Notes under the pieces: model-generated
Databases searched by the model: none
The model's input: only the letters and a program-made list of their open reading frames with translations
What the model was told of the DNA's origin: nothing
Translations under genes and position numbers: made by a program
Assembly (NCBI RefSeq): GCF_910594005.1
Contig: NW_025316733.1
Span: 248,001-312,000, forward strand
Source: Cervus elaphus
Taxonomy: Eukaryota > Chordata > Mammalia > Artiodactyla > Cervidae
DNA length: 64,000 nt
Direction: 5' to 3'
Shown here: positions 1-11,942 of the stretch, one piece after another
Position numbering within the stretch: position 1 is the first letter of the stretch
Layout of the letters: each line of letters begins with the position of its first letter

Positions 1-3
1 ACA
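1..3 (+). repeat. Last three bases of the preceding monomer
   Basis: ACA before the chosen start, showing that the array continues to the left. Confidence 0.85.
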
Positions 4-799
4 GTGTTCTTGGGGTTTCTCTGGAGTGCCATCAAGGAAATCAAGGCTCCTTTCATGTGTGATGTGCAACACGGAATTGCTCTGCACGCAGTGCAGGGGA
101 ATCGGGCCTCATCTCGCGGCGAGGGGGAAGTCTCATGGTTTTTCTCGAGTTGCGGCGGGAACCTGGGGTATATTCTCGAGTTACGACGGGGATGGCCCTT
201 CCACACAAGTGTGTGTTCAGCCATGTCAGGACTCCTGCCTAGTTGCGAGGGACAACTCGGGATTCTCCTCGAGGCTATGCAGGGCAATTGGGACGCCTCT
301 CCAGCTGTGACGGAAGACCAAGGGTCCCTTTCCACGTTCCACAGGAATCCTGGGTCTCCTATCACGTTTCACGAGGAGTCAGGCATCGTCTCCTTTGGCG
401 GCACTGATCTCCGCATACCTCTGGAGTTTTCAAAGTATTTGAGGCCTCCTGTCGCGATGAGGTGGGGAACTACGTCTTTCTCTGTGGTCTCCACAGGGGA
501 TTCAGACACCCTTTCGTCTTGGGAGATGCAAGACTAGCCTGCATTCCAGTCACTGCAGGGATATCCGGCCTTATTTCGAGTCAGGGCATCACGGTGTCCA
601 TTCCACTTGAGGCCGCAAACTCAGGGTCCCTCTCACATACCTAGAGCTGAGGGAAGCCTCCACTTGAGGTGCTTGTGGTAAGGTGGTATTCCTCTGGAGT
701 CGAAGCCAGGGACTAACCTCTCATCTCGAGTTGATTTTTGGCCCACGGAGCTCTTTCGTGTTGCTACAGTGACCTCAGGATCCCTCTATCCTTGAAATA
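4..799 (+). repeat. Monomer 1, class C
   Basis: 796 bp. Private variants include GCTATGCAGG (shared with monomer 5), CGTTCCAC and AAGTATTTGAGG. Linker L1. A TAG at 535-537 is private. Confidence 0.9.
113..330 (+). repeat. 31-bp subrepeat register inside monomer 1
   Basis: CTCGAG-like starts lie at 113 (CTCGCGGCG), 144 (CTCGAGTTGCGG), 175 (CTCGAGTTACGA), 237 (GCCTAGTTGCGA), 268 (CTCGAGGCT), 299 (CTCCAGCTG) and 330 (TTCCACGTT). These are all multiples of 31 apart, although the copy at 206 is hardly recognisable. Every other monomer shows the same register. Further along the unit the subrepeats are more diverged and small indels shift the phase, which accounts for 796 being 10 short of 806. Confidence 0.9.
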
Positions 800-1594
800 G
801 TGTTCTTGGGGTTTCTCTGGAGTGCCATGAAGGAAATCAAGGCTCCTTTCATGTGTGATGTGCAAGACGGAATTGCTCTGCACGCAGTGCAGGGGAATCG
901 GGCCTCATCTCGCGCCGAGGGGGGAGTCTCATGGTTTTTCTCGAGTTGCGCCGGGAACCTGGGGTATATTCTCGAGTTACGACGGGAATGGCCCTTCCAC
1001 CCACATGTTTCTTCAGCGACGTCAGGACTCCTGCCTAGTTGCGAGGGACAACTCTGGATTCTCCTCGAGGCTTGGCAGGGCAATTGGGACGCCTCTCCAG
1101 CTGAGGCGGGAGACCAAGTGTCCCTTTCCAAGTGCCACAGGAATCCTGGGACTCCTATCAAGTTTCACGAGGAGTCAGGCATCGTCTCCTTTGGAGGCAC
1201 TGATCTCCGCGTACCTCTGGAGTTTTCAGAGGATGTGAGGCTATCGGTCGCGATGAGGTGGGGAACTAGGTGTTTCTCTGTGGTCTCCACAGGAGATTCA
1301 GACACCCTTTCGTCTTGGGAGATGCAAGATGAGCCTGCATTCCAGTCACTGCAGGGATATCCGGCCTTATTTCGAGTCAGTGCATCGCGATGTCCATTCC
1401 ACTTGAGGCCGCAAACTCAGGGTCCCTCTCACATACCTAGAGCTGAGAGAAGCCTCCTCTTGAGGTGCTTGTGGTAAGGTGGTATTCCTCTGGAGTCGAA
1501 GCCAGGGACTAACCTCTCATCTCGAGTTGATTTTGGTCCACGGAGCTCTTTCGTGTTGCTACAGTGACCTCAGGATCCCTCTATCCTTGAAACA
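800..1594 (+). repeat. Monomer 2, class A mosaic
   Basis: 795 bp. The left and middle are class A, except CAAGACGG as in B. The 3' third has AGGTGTTTC as in B and GACACCC as in C. One T is missing from the linker T run near 1531. Linker L1. Confidence 0.88.
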
Positions 1595-2390
1595 GTGTTC
1601 TTGGGGTTTCTCTGGAGTGCCATCAAGGAAATCAAGGCTCCTTTCATGTGTGATGTGTAACACAGAACTGCTCTGCACGCAGTGCAGGGGAATCGGGCCT
1701 CATCTCGCGGCGAGGGGGAAGTCTCATGGTTTTTCTCGAGTTGCGGCGGGAACCTGGGGTATATTCTCGAGTTACGACGGGGATGGCCCTTCCACACACG
1801 TGTTTGTTCAGCCACGTCAGGACTCTTGCCTAGTTGCGAGACACAACTCGGGATTCTCCTCGAGGCTTGGCAAGGCAATTGGGACGCCTCTCCAGCTGAG
1901 GCGGGAGACCAAGGGTCCCTTTCCACGTGCCACAGGAATCCTGGGACTCCTATCAAGTTTCACGAGGAGTCAGGCATCGTCTCCTTTGGAGGAACTGATC
2001 TCCGCGTACCTCTGGAGTTTTCAAAGGATGTGAGGCTTCCGGTCGTGATGAGTTGGGGAACTAGGTCTTTCTCTGTGGTCTCCACAGGGGATTCAGACAT
2101 CCTTTCATCTTGGGAGATGCAAGACGAGCCTGCATTCAAGTCACTGCAGGGATATCCAGCCTTATTTCGCGTCAGGGCATCGCGGTGTCCATTCCACTTG
2201 AGGCCGCAAACTCAGGGTCCCTCTCACATACCTAGAGCTGAGAGAAGCCTCCTCTTGAGGTGCTTGTGGTAAGGTGGTATTCCTCTGGAGTCGAAGCCAG
2301 GGACTAACCTCTCATCTCGAGTTGATTTTTGGCCCACGGAGCTCTTTCGTGTTGCTACAGTGACCTCAGGATCCCTCTAGCCTTGAAACA
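1595..2390 (+). repeat. Monomer 3, class D
   Basis: 796 bp. Private GTGTAACACAGAACTGC near 1655. The 3' part has GGCTTCCGGTCGTGATGAG. Linker L1. Confidence 0.9.
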
Positions 2391-3186
2391 GTGTTCTTGG
2401 GGTTTCTCTGGAGTGCCATCAAGGAAATCAAGGCTCCTTTCATGTGTGATGTGCAACACGGAATTGCTCTGCACGCAGTGCAGGGGAATCGGGCCTCATC
2501 TCGCGGCGAGGGGGAAGTCTCATGGTTTTTCTCGAGTTGCGGCGGGAACCTGGGGTATATTCTCGAGTTACGACGGGGATGGCCCTTCCACCCACGTGTT
2601 TCTTCAGCGACGTCAGGACTCCTGCCTAGTTGCGAGGGACAACTCTGGATTCTCCTCGAGGCTTGGCAGGGCAATTGGGACGCCTCTCCAGCTGAAGCGG
2701 GAGACCAAGTGTCCCTTTCCAAGTGCCACAGGAATCCTGGGACTCCTATCAAGTTTCACGAGGAGTCAGGCATCGTCTCCTTTGGAGGCACTGATCTCCG
2801 CGTACCTCTGGAGTTTTCAAAGGATGTGAGGCTATCGGTCGCGATGAGGTGGGGAACTAAGTCTTTCTCTGTGCTTTCCACAGGGAATTCAGACATCCTT
2901 TCGTCCTGGGAGATGCAAGACGAGCCTGCATTCAAGTCACTGCAGGGATATCCGGCCTTATTTCGAGTCAGGGCATCGCGGTGTCCATTCCACTTGAGGC
3001 CGCAAACTCAGGATCCCTCTCACATACCTAGAGTTGAGAGAAGGCTCCTCTTGAGGTGCTTGTGGTAAGGTGGTATTCCTCAGGAGTTGAAGCCAGGGAC
3101 TAACCTCTCATCTCGTGTTGATTCTTGGTCCACGGAGCTCTTTCGTGTTGCTACAGTGACCTCAGGATCCCTCTAGCCTTGAAACA
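2391..3186 (+). repeat. Monomer 4, class A
   Basis: 796 bp. A private G-to-A change makes an EcoRI site, GAATTC, at 2885-2890. Linker L3 (CAGGAGTTGAAG), unusual for an A unit. Confidence 0.9.
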
Positions 3187-3982
3187 GTGTTCTTGGGGTT
3201 TCTCTGGAGTGCCATCAAGGAAATCAAGGCTCCTTTCATGTGTGATGTGCAACACGGAATTGCTCTGCACGCAGTGCAGGGGAATCGGGCCTCATCTCGC
3301 GGCGAGGGGGAAGTCTCATGGTTTTTCTCGAGTTGCGGCGGGAACCTGGGGTATATTCTCGAGTTACGACGGGGATGGCCCTTCCACACACGTTTGTGTT
3401 CAGCCATGTCAGGACTCCTGCCTAGTTGCGAGGGACAACTCGGGATTCTCCTCGAGGCTATGCAGGGCAATTGGGTCGCCTCTCCAGCTGAGACGGAAGA
3501 CCAAGGGTCCCTTTCCACGTGCCACAGGAATCCTGGGTCTCCTATCAAGTTTCACGAGGAGTCAGGCATCGTCTCCTTTGGCGGCACTGATCTCCGCATA
3601 CCTCTGGAGTTTTCAAAGGATTTGAGGTCTCCTGTCGTGATGAGGTGGGGAAATACGTCTTTCTCTGTGGTCTCCACAGGGGATTCAGACACCGTTTCGT
3701 CTTGGGAGATGCAAGACGAGCCTGCATTCAAGTCACTGCAGGGATATCCGGCCTTATTTCGAGTCAGGGCATCACGGTGTCCATTCCACTTGAGGCCGCA
3801 AACTCAGGGTCCCTCTCACATACCTAGAGCTGAGAGAAGCCTCCTCTTGGGGTGCTTGTGGTAAGGTGGTATTCCTCTGGAGTCGAAGCCAGGGACTAAC
3901 CTCTCATCTCGAGTTGATTTTTGGTCCACGGAGCTCTTTCGTGTTGCTACAGTGACCTCAGGATCCCTCTAGCCTTGAAACA
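3187..3982 (+). repeat. Monomer 5, class C
   Basis: 796 bp. Shares GCTATGCAGG and GGCGGCACTG with monomer 1. Private GGGTCGCC and GGGGAAATACG. Linker L1. Confidence 0.9.
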
Positions 3983-4778
3983 GTGTTCTTGGGGTTTCTC
4001 TGGAGTGCCATGAAGGAAATCAAGGCTCCTTTCATGTGTGATGTGCAACACAGAATTGCTCTGCACGCAGTGCAGGGGAATCGGGCCTCATCTCGCGGCG
4101 AGGGGGAAGTCTCATGGTTTTTCTCGAGTTGCGGCAGGAACCTGGGGTATATTCTCGAGTTACGACGGGGATGGCCCTTCCACACACGTGTTTGTTCAGC
4201 CACGTCAGGACTCTTGCCTAGTTGCGAGGGACAACTCGGGATTCTCCTCGAGGCTTGGCAAGGCAATTGGGATGCCTCTCCAGCTGAGGCGGGAGACCAA
4301 GGGTCCCTTTCCACGTGCCACAGGAATCCTGGGACTCCTATCAAGTTTCACGAGGAGTCAGGCATCGTCTCCTTTGGAGGCACTGATCTCCGCGTACCTC
4401 TGGAGTTTTCAAAGGATGTGAGGCCTCCGGTCGCGATGAGGTGGGGAACTAGGTCTTTCTCTGTGGTCTCCACAGGGGATTCAGACATCCTTTCATCTTG
4501 GGAGATGCAAGACGAGCCTGCATTCAAGTCACTGCAGGGATATCCAGCCTTATTTCGCGTCAGGGCATCGCGGAGGCTTTTCCACTTGAGGCCGCAAACT
4601 CAGGGTCCCTCTCATATACCTAGAGCTGAGAGAAGCCTCCTCTTGAGGTGCTTGTGGTAAGGTGGTATTCCTCTGGAGTCGAAGCCAGGGACTAACCTCT
4701 CATCTCGAGTTGATTTTTGGCCCACGGAGCTCTTTCGTGTTGCTACAGGGACCTCAGGATCCCTCTAGCCTTGAAACA
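3983..4778 (+). repeat. Monomer 6, class D with GAGGGACAACTC
   Basis: 796 bp. D-like throughout but lacks the GAGACACAAC marker. Private CGGAGGCTTTTCC near 4571. Linker L1. Confidence 0.88.
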
Positions 4779-5574
4779 GTGTTCTTGGGGTTTCTCTGGA
4801 GTGCCATCAAAGAAATCAAGGCTCCTTTCATGTGTGATGTGCAACACGGAATTGCTCTGCACGCAGTGCAGGGGAATCGGGCCTCATCTCGCGGCGAGGG
4901 GGAAGTCTCATGGTTTTTCTCGAGTTGCGGCGGGAACCTGGGGTATATTCTCGAGTTACGATGGGGATGGCCCTTCCACCCACGTGTTTCTTCAGCGACG
5001 TCAGGACTCCTGCCTAGTTGCGAGGGACAACTCTGGATTCTCCTCAAGGCTTGGCAGGGCAATTGAGACGCCTCTCCAGCTGAGGCGGGAGACCAAGTGT
5101 CCCTTTCTAAGTGCCACAGGAATCCTGGGACTCCTATCAAGTTTCACGAGGAGTCAGGCATCGTCTCCTTTGGAGGCACTGATCTCCGCGTACCTCTGGA
5201 GTTTTCAAAGGATGTGAGGCTATCGGTCGCGATGAGGTGGGGAACTAAGTCTTTCTCTGTGCTTTCCACAGGGGATTCAGACATCCTTTCGTCCTGGGAG
5301 ATGCAAGACGAGCCTGCATTGAAGTCACTGCAGGGATATCCGGCCTTATTTCGAGTCAGGGCATCGCGGTGTCCATTCCACTTGAGGCCGCAAACTCAGG
5401 GTCCCTCTCACATACCTAGAGCTGAGAGAAGCCTCCTCTTGAGGTGCTTGTGGTAAGGTGGTATTCCTCTGGAGACGAATCCAGGGACTAACCTCTCTTT
5501 TCGAGTTGATTTTTGGTCCACAGAGTTCTTTTGTGTTGCTACAGTGACCTCAGGATCCCTCTAGCCTTGAAACA
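4779..5574 (+). repeat. Monomer 7, class A
   Basis: 796 bp. Private CAATTGAGACG and TCCTCAAGG break the sense open frame. Linker L2, followed by B. Confidence 0.9.
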
Positions 5575-6370
5575 GTGTTCTTGGGGTTTCTCTGGAGTGC
5601 CATCAAGGAAATCAAGGCTCCTTTCATGTGTGATGTGCAAGACGGAATTGCTCTGCACGCAGTACAGGGGAATCGGGCCTCATCTCGCATCGAGGGGGAA
5701 GTCTCATGGTTTTTCTCGAGTTGCGGTGGGAACCTGGGGTATATTCTCGAGTTACGACGGGGATGGCCCTTCCACCCACGTGTTTGTTCAGCCACGTCAG
5801 GACTCCTGCCTAGTTGCGAGGGACAACTCGGGATTCTCCTCGAGGCTTGGCAGGGCAATTGGAACGCCTCTCCAGCTGAGGCGGGAGACGAAGGGTCCCT
5901 TTCCACGTGCCACAAGAATCCTGGGACTCCTATCAAGTTTCACGAGGAGTCAGGCATCGTCTCCTTTGGAGGCACTGATCTCCGCGGACCTCTGGAGTTT
6001 TCAAAGGATGTGAGGCCTCCGGTCGCGATGAGGTGGGGAACTAGGTGTTTCTCTAAGGTCTCCACAGGGGATTCAGACATCCTTTCGTCCTGGGAGATGC
6101 AAGACGAGCCTGCATTCAAGTCACTGCAGGGATATCCGGCCTTATTTCGAGTCAGGGCATCGCGGTGTCCATTCCACTTGAGGCCGCAAACTCAGGATCC
6201 CTCTCACATACCTAGAGCTGAGAGAAGCCTCCTCTTGAGGTGCTTGTGGTAAGGTGGTATTCCTCTGGAGTCGAAGCCAGGGACTAACCTCTCATCTCGA
6301 GTTGATTTTTGGTCCACGTAGCTCTTTTGTGTTGCTACAGTGTCCTCAGGATCCCTCTAGCCTTGAAACA
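5575..6370 (+). repeat. Monomer 8, class B
   Basis: 796 bp. Private GCGGACCTC and CTCTAAGGTC. Linker L1 rather than the usual L3. Confidence 0.9.
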
Positions 6371-7166
6371 GTGTTCTTGGGGTTTCTCTGGAGTGCCATT
6401 AAGGAAATCAAGGCTCCTTTCATGTGTGATGTGCAACACAGAATTGCTCTGCACGCAGTGCAGGGGAATCGGGCCTCATCTCGCGGCGAGGGGGAAGTCT
6501 CATGGTTTTTCTCGAGTTGCGGCGGGAACCTGGGGTATATTCTCGAGTTACGACGGGGATGGCCCTTCCACACACGTGTTTGTTCAACCACGTCAGGACT
6601 CTTGCCTAGTTGCGAGACTCAACTCGGGATTCTCCTCGAGGCTTGGCAAGGCAATTGGGACGCCTCTCCAGCTGAGGCGGGAGACCAAGGGTCCCTTTCC
6701 ACGTGCCACAGGAATCCTGGGACTCCTATCAAGTTTCACGAGGAGTCAGGCATCGTCTCCTTTGGAGGCACTGATCTCCGCGTACCTCTGGAGTTTTCAA
6801 AGGATGTGAGGCCTCCGGTCGCGATGAGGTGGGGAACTAGGTCTTTCTCTGTGGTCTCCACAGGGGATTCAGACATCCTTTCTTCTTGGGAGATGCAAGA
6901 CGAGCCTGCATTCAAGTCACTGCAGGGATATCCAGCCTTATTTCGCATCAGGGCATCGCGGTGTCCATTCCACTTGAGGCCGCAAACTCAGGGTCCCTCT
7001 CACATACCTAGAGCTGAGAGAAGCCTCCTCTTGAGGTGCTTGTGGTAAGGTCGTATTCCTCAGGAGTCGAAGCCAGGGACTAACCTCTCATCTCGTGTTG
7101 ATTCTTGGTCCACGGAGCTCTTTCGTGTTGCTACAGTGACCTCAGGATCCCTCTAGCCTTGAAACA
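6371..7166 (+). repeat. Monomer 9, class D
   Basis: 796 bp. TTCAACCACG and GAGACTCAAC, shared only with monomer 13; CGCATCAGGG, shared with monomers 13 and 18. Linker L3 with GGTCGTATTCC. Confidence 0.9.
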
Positions 7167-7962
7167 GTGTTCTTGGGGTTTCTCTGGAGTGCCATGAAGG
7201 AAATCAAGGCTCCTTTCATGTGTGATGTGGAACACGGAATTGCTCTGCACGCAGTGCAGGGGAATCGGGCCTCATCTCGCGGCGAGGGGGAAGTCTCATG
7301 GTTTTTCTCGAGTTGCGGCGGGAACCTGGGGTATATTCTCGAGTTACGACGGGGATGGCCCTTCCACCCACGTGTTTCTTCAGCGACGTCAGGACTCCTG
7401 CCTAGTTGCGAGGGACAACTCGGGATTCTCCTCGAGGCTTTGCAGGGCAATTGGGACGCCTCTCCAGCTGAGACGGGAGACCAAGTGTCCCTTTCCACGT
7501 GCCACAGGAATCCTGGGTCTCCTATGAAGTTTCACGAGGAGTCAGGCATCGTTCCCTTTGGAGGCACTGATCTCCGCATACCTCTGGAGTTTTCAAAGGA
7601 TTTGAGGCCTCCTGTCGCGATGAGGTGGGGAACTAGGTCTTTCTCTGTGGTCTCCACAGGGGATTCAGACACCCTCTCGTCTTGGGAGATGCAAGACGAG
7701 CCTGCATTCCAGTCACTGCAGGGATATCCGGCCTTATTTCGAGTCAGGGCATCGCGGTGTCCATTCCACTTGAGGCCGCAAACTCAGGGTCCCTCTCACA
7801 TACCTAGAGCTGAGAGAAGCCTCCTCTTGAGGTGCTTGTGGTAAGGTGGTATTCCTCTGGAGTCGAAGCCAGGGACTAACCTCTCATCTCGAGTTGATTT
7901 TTGGTCCACGGAGCTCTTTCGTGTTGCTACAGTGACCTCAGGATCCCTCTAGCCTTGAAACA
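7167..7962 (+). repeat. Monomer 10, class C'
   Basis: 796 bp. GTGGAACACGG, CCTATGAAG and CGTTCCCTTTGG define C'; the middle (CACCCACGTGTTTC) is A-like. Linker L1. Confidence 0.9.
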
Positions 7963-8758
7963 GTGTTCTTGGGGTTTCTCTGGAGTGCCATGAAGGAAAT
8001 CAAGGCTCCTTTCATGTGTGATGTGCAACACAGAATTGCTCTGCACGCAGTGCAGGGGAATCGGGCCTCATCTCGCGGCGAGGGGGAAGTCTCATGGTTT
8101 TTCTCGAGTTGCGGCGGGAACCTGGGGTATATTCTCGAGTTACGACGGGGATGGCCCTTCCACCCACGTGTTTCTTCAGCGACGTCAGGACTCCTGCCTA
8201 GTTGCGAGGGACAACTCTGGATTCTCCTCGAGGCTTGGCAGGGCAATAGGGACGCCTCTCCAGCTGAGGCGGGAGACCAAGTGTTCCTTTCCAAGTGCCA
8301 CAGGAATCCTGGGACTCCTATCAAGTTTCACGAGGAGTCAGGCATCGTCTCCTTTGGAGGCACTGATCTCCGCGTACCTCTGGAGTTTTCAAAGGATGTG
8401 AGGCTATCGGTGGCGATGAGGTGGGGAACTAAGTCTTTCTCTGTGCTTTCCACAGGGGATTCAGACATCCTATCGTCCTGGGAGATGCAAGACGAGCCAG
8501 CATTGAAGTCACTGCAGGGATATCCGGCCTTATTTCGAGTCAGGGCATCGCGGTGTCCATTCCGCTTGAGGCCGCAAACTCAGGGTCCCTCTCACATACC
8601 TAGAGCTGAGAGAAGCCTCCTCTTGAGGTGCTTGTGGTAAGGTGGTATTCCTCTGGAGACGAATCCAGGGACTAACCTCTCTTTTCGAGTTGATTTTTGG
8701 TCCACAGAGTTCTTTCGTGTTGCTACAGTGACCTCAGGATCCCTCCAGCTTTGAAACA
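7963..8758 (+). repeat. Monomer 11, class A
   Basis: 796 bp. CAATAGGGAC, GTGTTCCTTTCC, GAGCCAGCA and CCGCTTGAGG, all repeated in monomers 15 and 20. Linker L2. Confidence 0.9.
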
Positions 8759-9554
8759 GTGTTCTTGGGGTTTCTCTGGAGTGCCATCAAGGAAATCAAG
8801 GCTCCTTTCATGTGTGATGTGCAAGACGGAATTGCTCTGCACGCAGTACAGGGGAATCGGGCCTCATCTCGCATCGAGTGGGAAGTCTCATGGTTTTTCT
8901 CGAGTTGCGGCGGGAACCTGGGGTATATTCTCGAGTTACGACGGGGATGGCCCTTCCACCCACGTGTTTGTTCAGCCACGTCAGGACTCCTGCCTAGTTG
9001 CGAGGGACAACTCGGGATTCTCCTCGAGACTTGGCAGGGCAATTGGAACGCCTCTCCGGCTGAGGCGGGAGACCAAGGATCCCTTTCCACGTGCCGCAAG
9101 AATCCTGGGACTCCTATCAAGTTTCACGAGGAGTCAGGCATCGTCTCCTTTGGAGGCACTGATCTCCGCGTACCTCTGGAGTTTTCAAAGGATGTGAGGC
9201 CTCCGGTCGCGATGAGGTGGGGAACTAGGTGTTTCTCTGTGGTCTCCACAAGGGATTCAGATATCCTTTCTTCTTGGGAGATGCAAGACGAGCCTGCATT
9301 CCAGTCACTGCAGGGATATCCGGCCTTATTTCGAGTCAGGGCATCGTGGTGTCCATTCCACTTGAGGCCGCAAACTCAGGATCCCTCTCACATACCTAGA
9401 GCTGAGAGAAGCCTCCTCTTGAGGTGCTTGTGGTAAGGTGGTATTCCTCAGGAGTCGAAGCCAGGGACTAACCTCTCATCTCGTGTTGATTCTTGGTCCA
9501 CGGAGCTCTTTCGTGTTGCTACATTGACCTCAGGATCCCTCTAGCCTTGAAACA
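8759..9554 (+). repeat. Monomer 12, class B
   Basis: 796 bp. CGAGTGGG, GCCGCAAGAAT and CATCGTGG as in monomers 16, 21 and 25. Private CGAGACTTGG and CAGATATCC. Linker L3. Confidence 0.9.
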
Positions 9555-10350
9555 GTGTTCTTGGGGTTTCTCTGGAGTGCCATCAAGGAAATCAAGGCTC
9601 CTTTCATGTGTGATGTGCAACACGGAATTGCTCTGCACGCAGTGCAGGGGAATCGGGCCTCATCTCGCGGCCAGGGGGAAGTCTCATGGTTTTTCTCGAG
9701 TTGCGGCGGGAACCTGGGGTATATTCTCGAGTTACGACGGGGATGGCCCTTCCACACACGTGTTTGTTCAACCACGTCAGGACTCTTGCCTAGTTGCAAG
9801 ACTCAACTCGGGATTCTCCTCGAGGCTTGGCAAGGCAATTGGGACGCCTCTCCAGCTGAGGCGGGAGACCAAGGGTCCCTTTCCACGTGCCACAGGAATC
9901 CTGGGACTCCTATCAAGTTTCACGAGGAGTCAGGCATCGTCTCCTTTGGAGGCACTGATCTCCGCGTACCTCTGGAGTTTTCAAAGGATGTGAGGCCTCC
10001 GGTCGCGATGAGGTGGGGAACTAGGTCTTTCTCTGTGGTCTCCACAGGGGATTCAGACATCCTTTCTTCTTGGGAGATGCAAGACGAGCCTGCATTCAAG
10101 TCACTGCAGGGATATCCAGCCTTATTTCGCATCAGGGCATCGCGGTGTCCATTCCACTTGAGGCCGCAAACTCAGGGTCCCTCTCACATACCTAGAGCTG
10201 AGAGAAGCCTCCTCTTGAGGTGCTTGTGGTAAGGTCGTATTCCTCAGGAGTCGAAGCCAGGGACTAACCTCTCATCTCGTGTTGATTCTTGGTCCACGGA
10301 GCTCTTTCGTGTTGCTACAGTGACCTCAGGATCCCTCTAGCCTTGAAACA
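9555..10350 (+). repeat. Monomer 13, C''/D hybrid
   Basis: 796 bp. CGGCCAGGG on the left as in C''; CACACACGTG, TTCAACCACG and GCAAGACTC onward as in D. The switch lies between about 9672 and 9756. Linker L3 with GGTCGTATTCC. Confidence 0.9.
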
Positions 10351-11146
10351 GTGTTCTTGGGGTTTCTCTGGAGTGCCATGAAGGAAATCAAGGCTCCTTT
10401 CATGTGTGATGTGGAACACGGAATTGCTCTGCACGCAGTGCAGGGGAATCGGGCCTCATCTCGCGGCGAGGGGGAAGTCTCATGGTTTTTCTCGAGTTGC
10501 GGCGGGAACCTGGGGTATATTCTCGAGTTACGACGGGGATGGCCCTTCCACCCACGTGTTTCTTCAGCGACGTCAGGACTCCTGCCTAGTTGCGAGGGAC
10601 AACTCGGGATTCTCCTCGAGGCTTTGCAGGGCAATTGGGACGCCTCTCCAGCTGAGACGGGAGACCAAGTGTCCCTTTCCACGTGCCACAGGAATCCTGG
10701 GTCTCCTATGAAGTTTCACGAGGAGTCAGGCATCGTTCCCTTTGGAGGCACTGATCTCCGCATACCTCTGGAGTTTTCAAAGGATTTGAGGCCTCCTGTC
10801 GCGATGAGGTGGGGAACTAGGTCTTTCTCTGTGGTCTCCACAGGGGATTCAGACACCCTTTCGTCTTGGGAGATGCAAGACGAGCCTGCATTCCAGTCAC
10901 TGCAGGGATATCCGGCCTTATTTCGAGTCAGGGCATCGCGGTGTCCATTCCACTTGAGGCCGCAAACTCAGGGTCCCTCTCACATACCTAGAGCTGAGAG
11001 AAGCCTCCTCTTGAGGTGCTTGTGGTAAGGTGGTATTCCTCTGGAGTCGAAGCCAGGGACTAACCTCTCATCTCGAGTTGATTTTTGGTCCACGGAGCTC
11101 TTTCGTGTTGCTACAGTGACCTCAGGATCCCTCTAGCCTTGAAACA
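10351..11146 (+). repeat. Monomer 14, class C'
   Basis: 796 bp. Matches monomer 10; the clear difference is CACCCTTTCG in place of CACCCTCTCG. Linker L1. Confidence 0.9.
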
Positions 11147-11942
11147 GTGTTCTTGGGGTTTCTCTGGAGTGCCATGAAGGAAATCAAGGCTCCTTTCATG
11201 TGTGATGTGCAACACAGAATTGCTCTGCACGCAGTGCAGGGGAATCGGGCCTCATCTCGCGGCGAGGGGGAAGTCTCATGGTTTTTCTCGAGTTGCGGCG
11301 GGAACCTGGGGTATATTCTCGAGTTACGACGGGGATGGCCCTTCCACCCACGTGTTTCTTCAGCGACGTCAGGACTCCTGCCTAGTTGCGAGGGACAACT
11401 CTGGATTCTCCTCGAGGCTTGGCAGGGCAATAGGGACGCCTCTCCAGCTGAGGCGGGAGACCAAGTGTTCCTTTCCAAGTGCCACAGGAATCCTGGGACT
11501 CCTATCAAGTTTCACGAGGAGTCAGGCATCGTCTCCTTTGGAGGCACTGATCTCCGCGTACCTCTGGAGTTTTCAAAGGATGTGAGGCTATCGGTGGCGA
11601 TGAGGTGGGGAACTAAGTCTTTCTCTGTGCTTTCCACAGGGGATTCAGACATCCTATCGTCCTGGGAGATGCAAGACGAGCCAGCATTGAAGTCACTGCA
11701 GGGATATCCGGCCTTATTTCGAGTCAGGGCATCGCGGTGTCCATTCCGCTTGAGGCCGCAAACTCAGGGTCCCTCTCACATACCTAGAGCTGAGAGAAGC
11801 CTCCTCTTGAGGTGCTTGTGGTAAGGTGGTATTCCTCTGGAGACGAATCCAGGGACTAACCTCTCTTTTCGAGTTGATTTTTGGTCCACAGAGTTCTTTC
11901 GTGTTGCTACAGTGACCTCAGGATCCCTCCAGCTTTGAAACA
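11147..11942 (+). repeat. Monomer 15, class A
   Basis: 796 bp. No difference from monomer 11 noticed by eye. Linker L2. Confidence 0.9.

Larger units (their letters stand above)
6371..9554 (+). repeat. HOR block I, copy 1 (tetramer D-C'-A-B)
   Basis: Four monomers in the order D, C', A, B, 3184 bp. The D unit carries the private TTCAACCACG and GAGACTCAAC, which recur in the hybrid monomer at 9555. The copy lacks a separate C'' unit. Confidence 0.85.

Noticed and set aside
168..180. TATA-like GTATATTC in each monomer as a promoter
   Set aside because: It lies inside a 31-bp subrepeat in nearly all copies, with no other promoter element or transcript start evidence. Satellite transcription is possible but not shown.
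775..1161. Antisense open frame of about 128 codons in nearly every monomer
   Set aside because: It is the mirror of the same stop-poor repeat, with no conserved promoter or start context and no recognisable domain.
800..1477. Sense open frame of about 225 codons, repeated in most monomers, as a tandem gene family
   Set aside because: It needs a GTG start, is broken by stops or frameshifts in several copies, overlaps other equally long frames, resembles no protein I know, and is explained by the 31-bp subrepeat.
2885..2890. EcoRI site GAATTC in monomer 4 as a boundary or insertion scar
   Set aside because: A single G-to-A change in GGGGATTC explains it.
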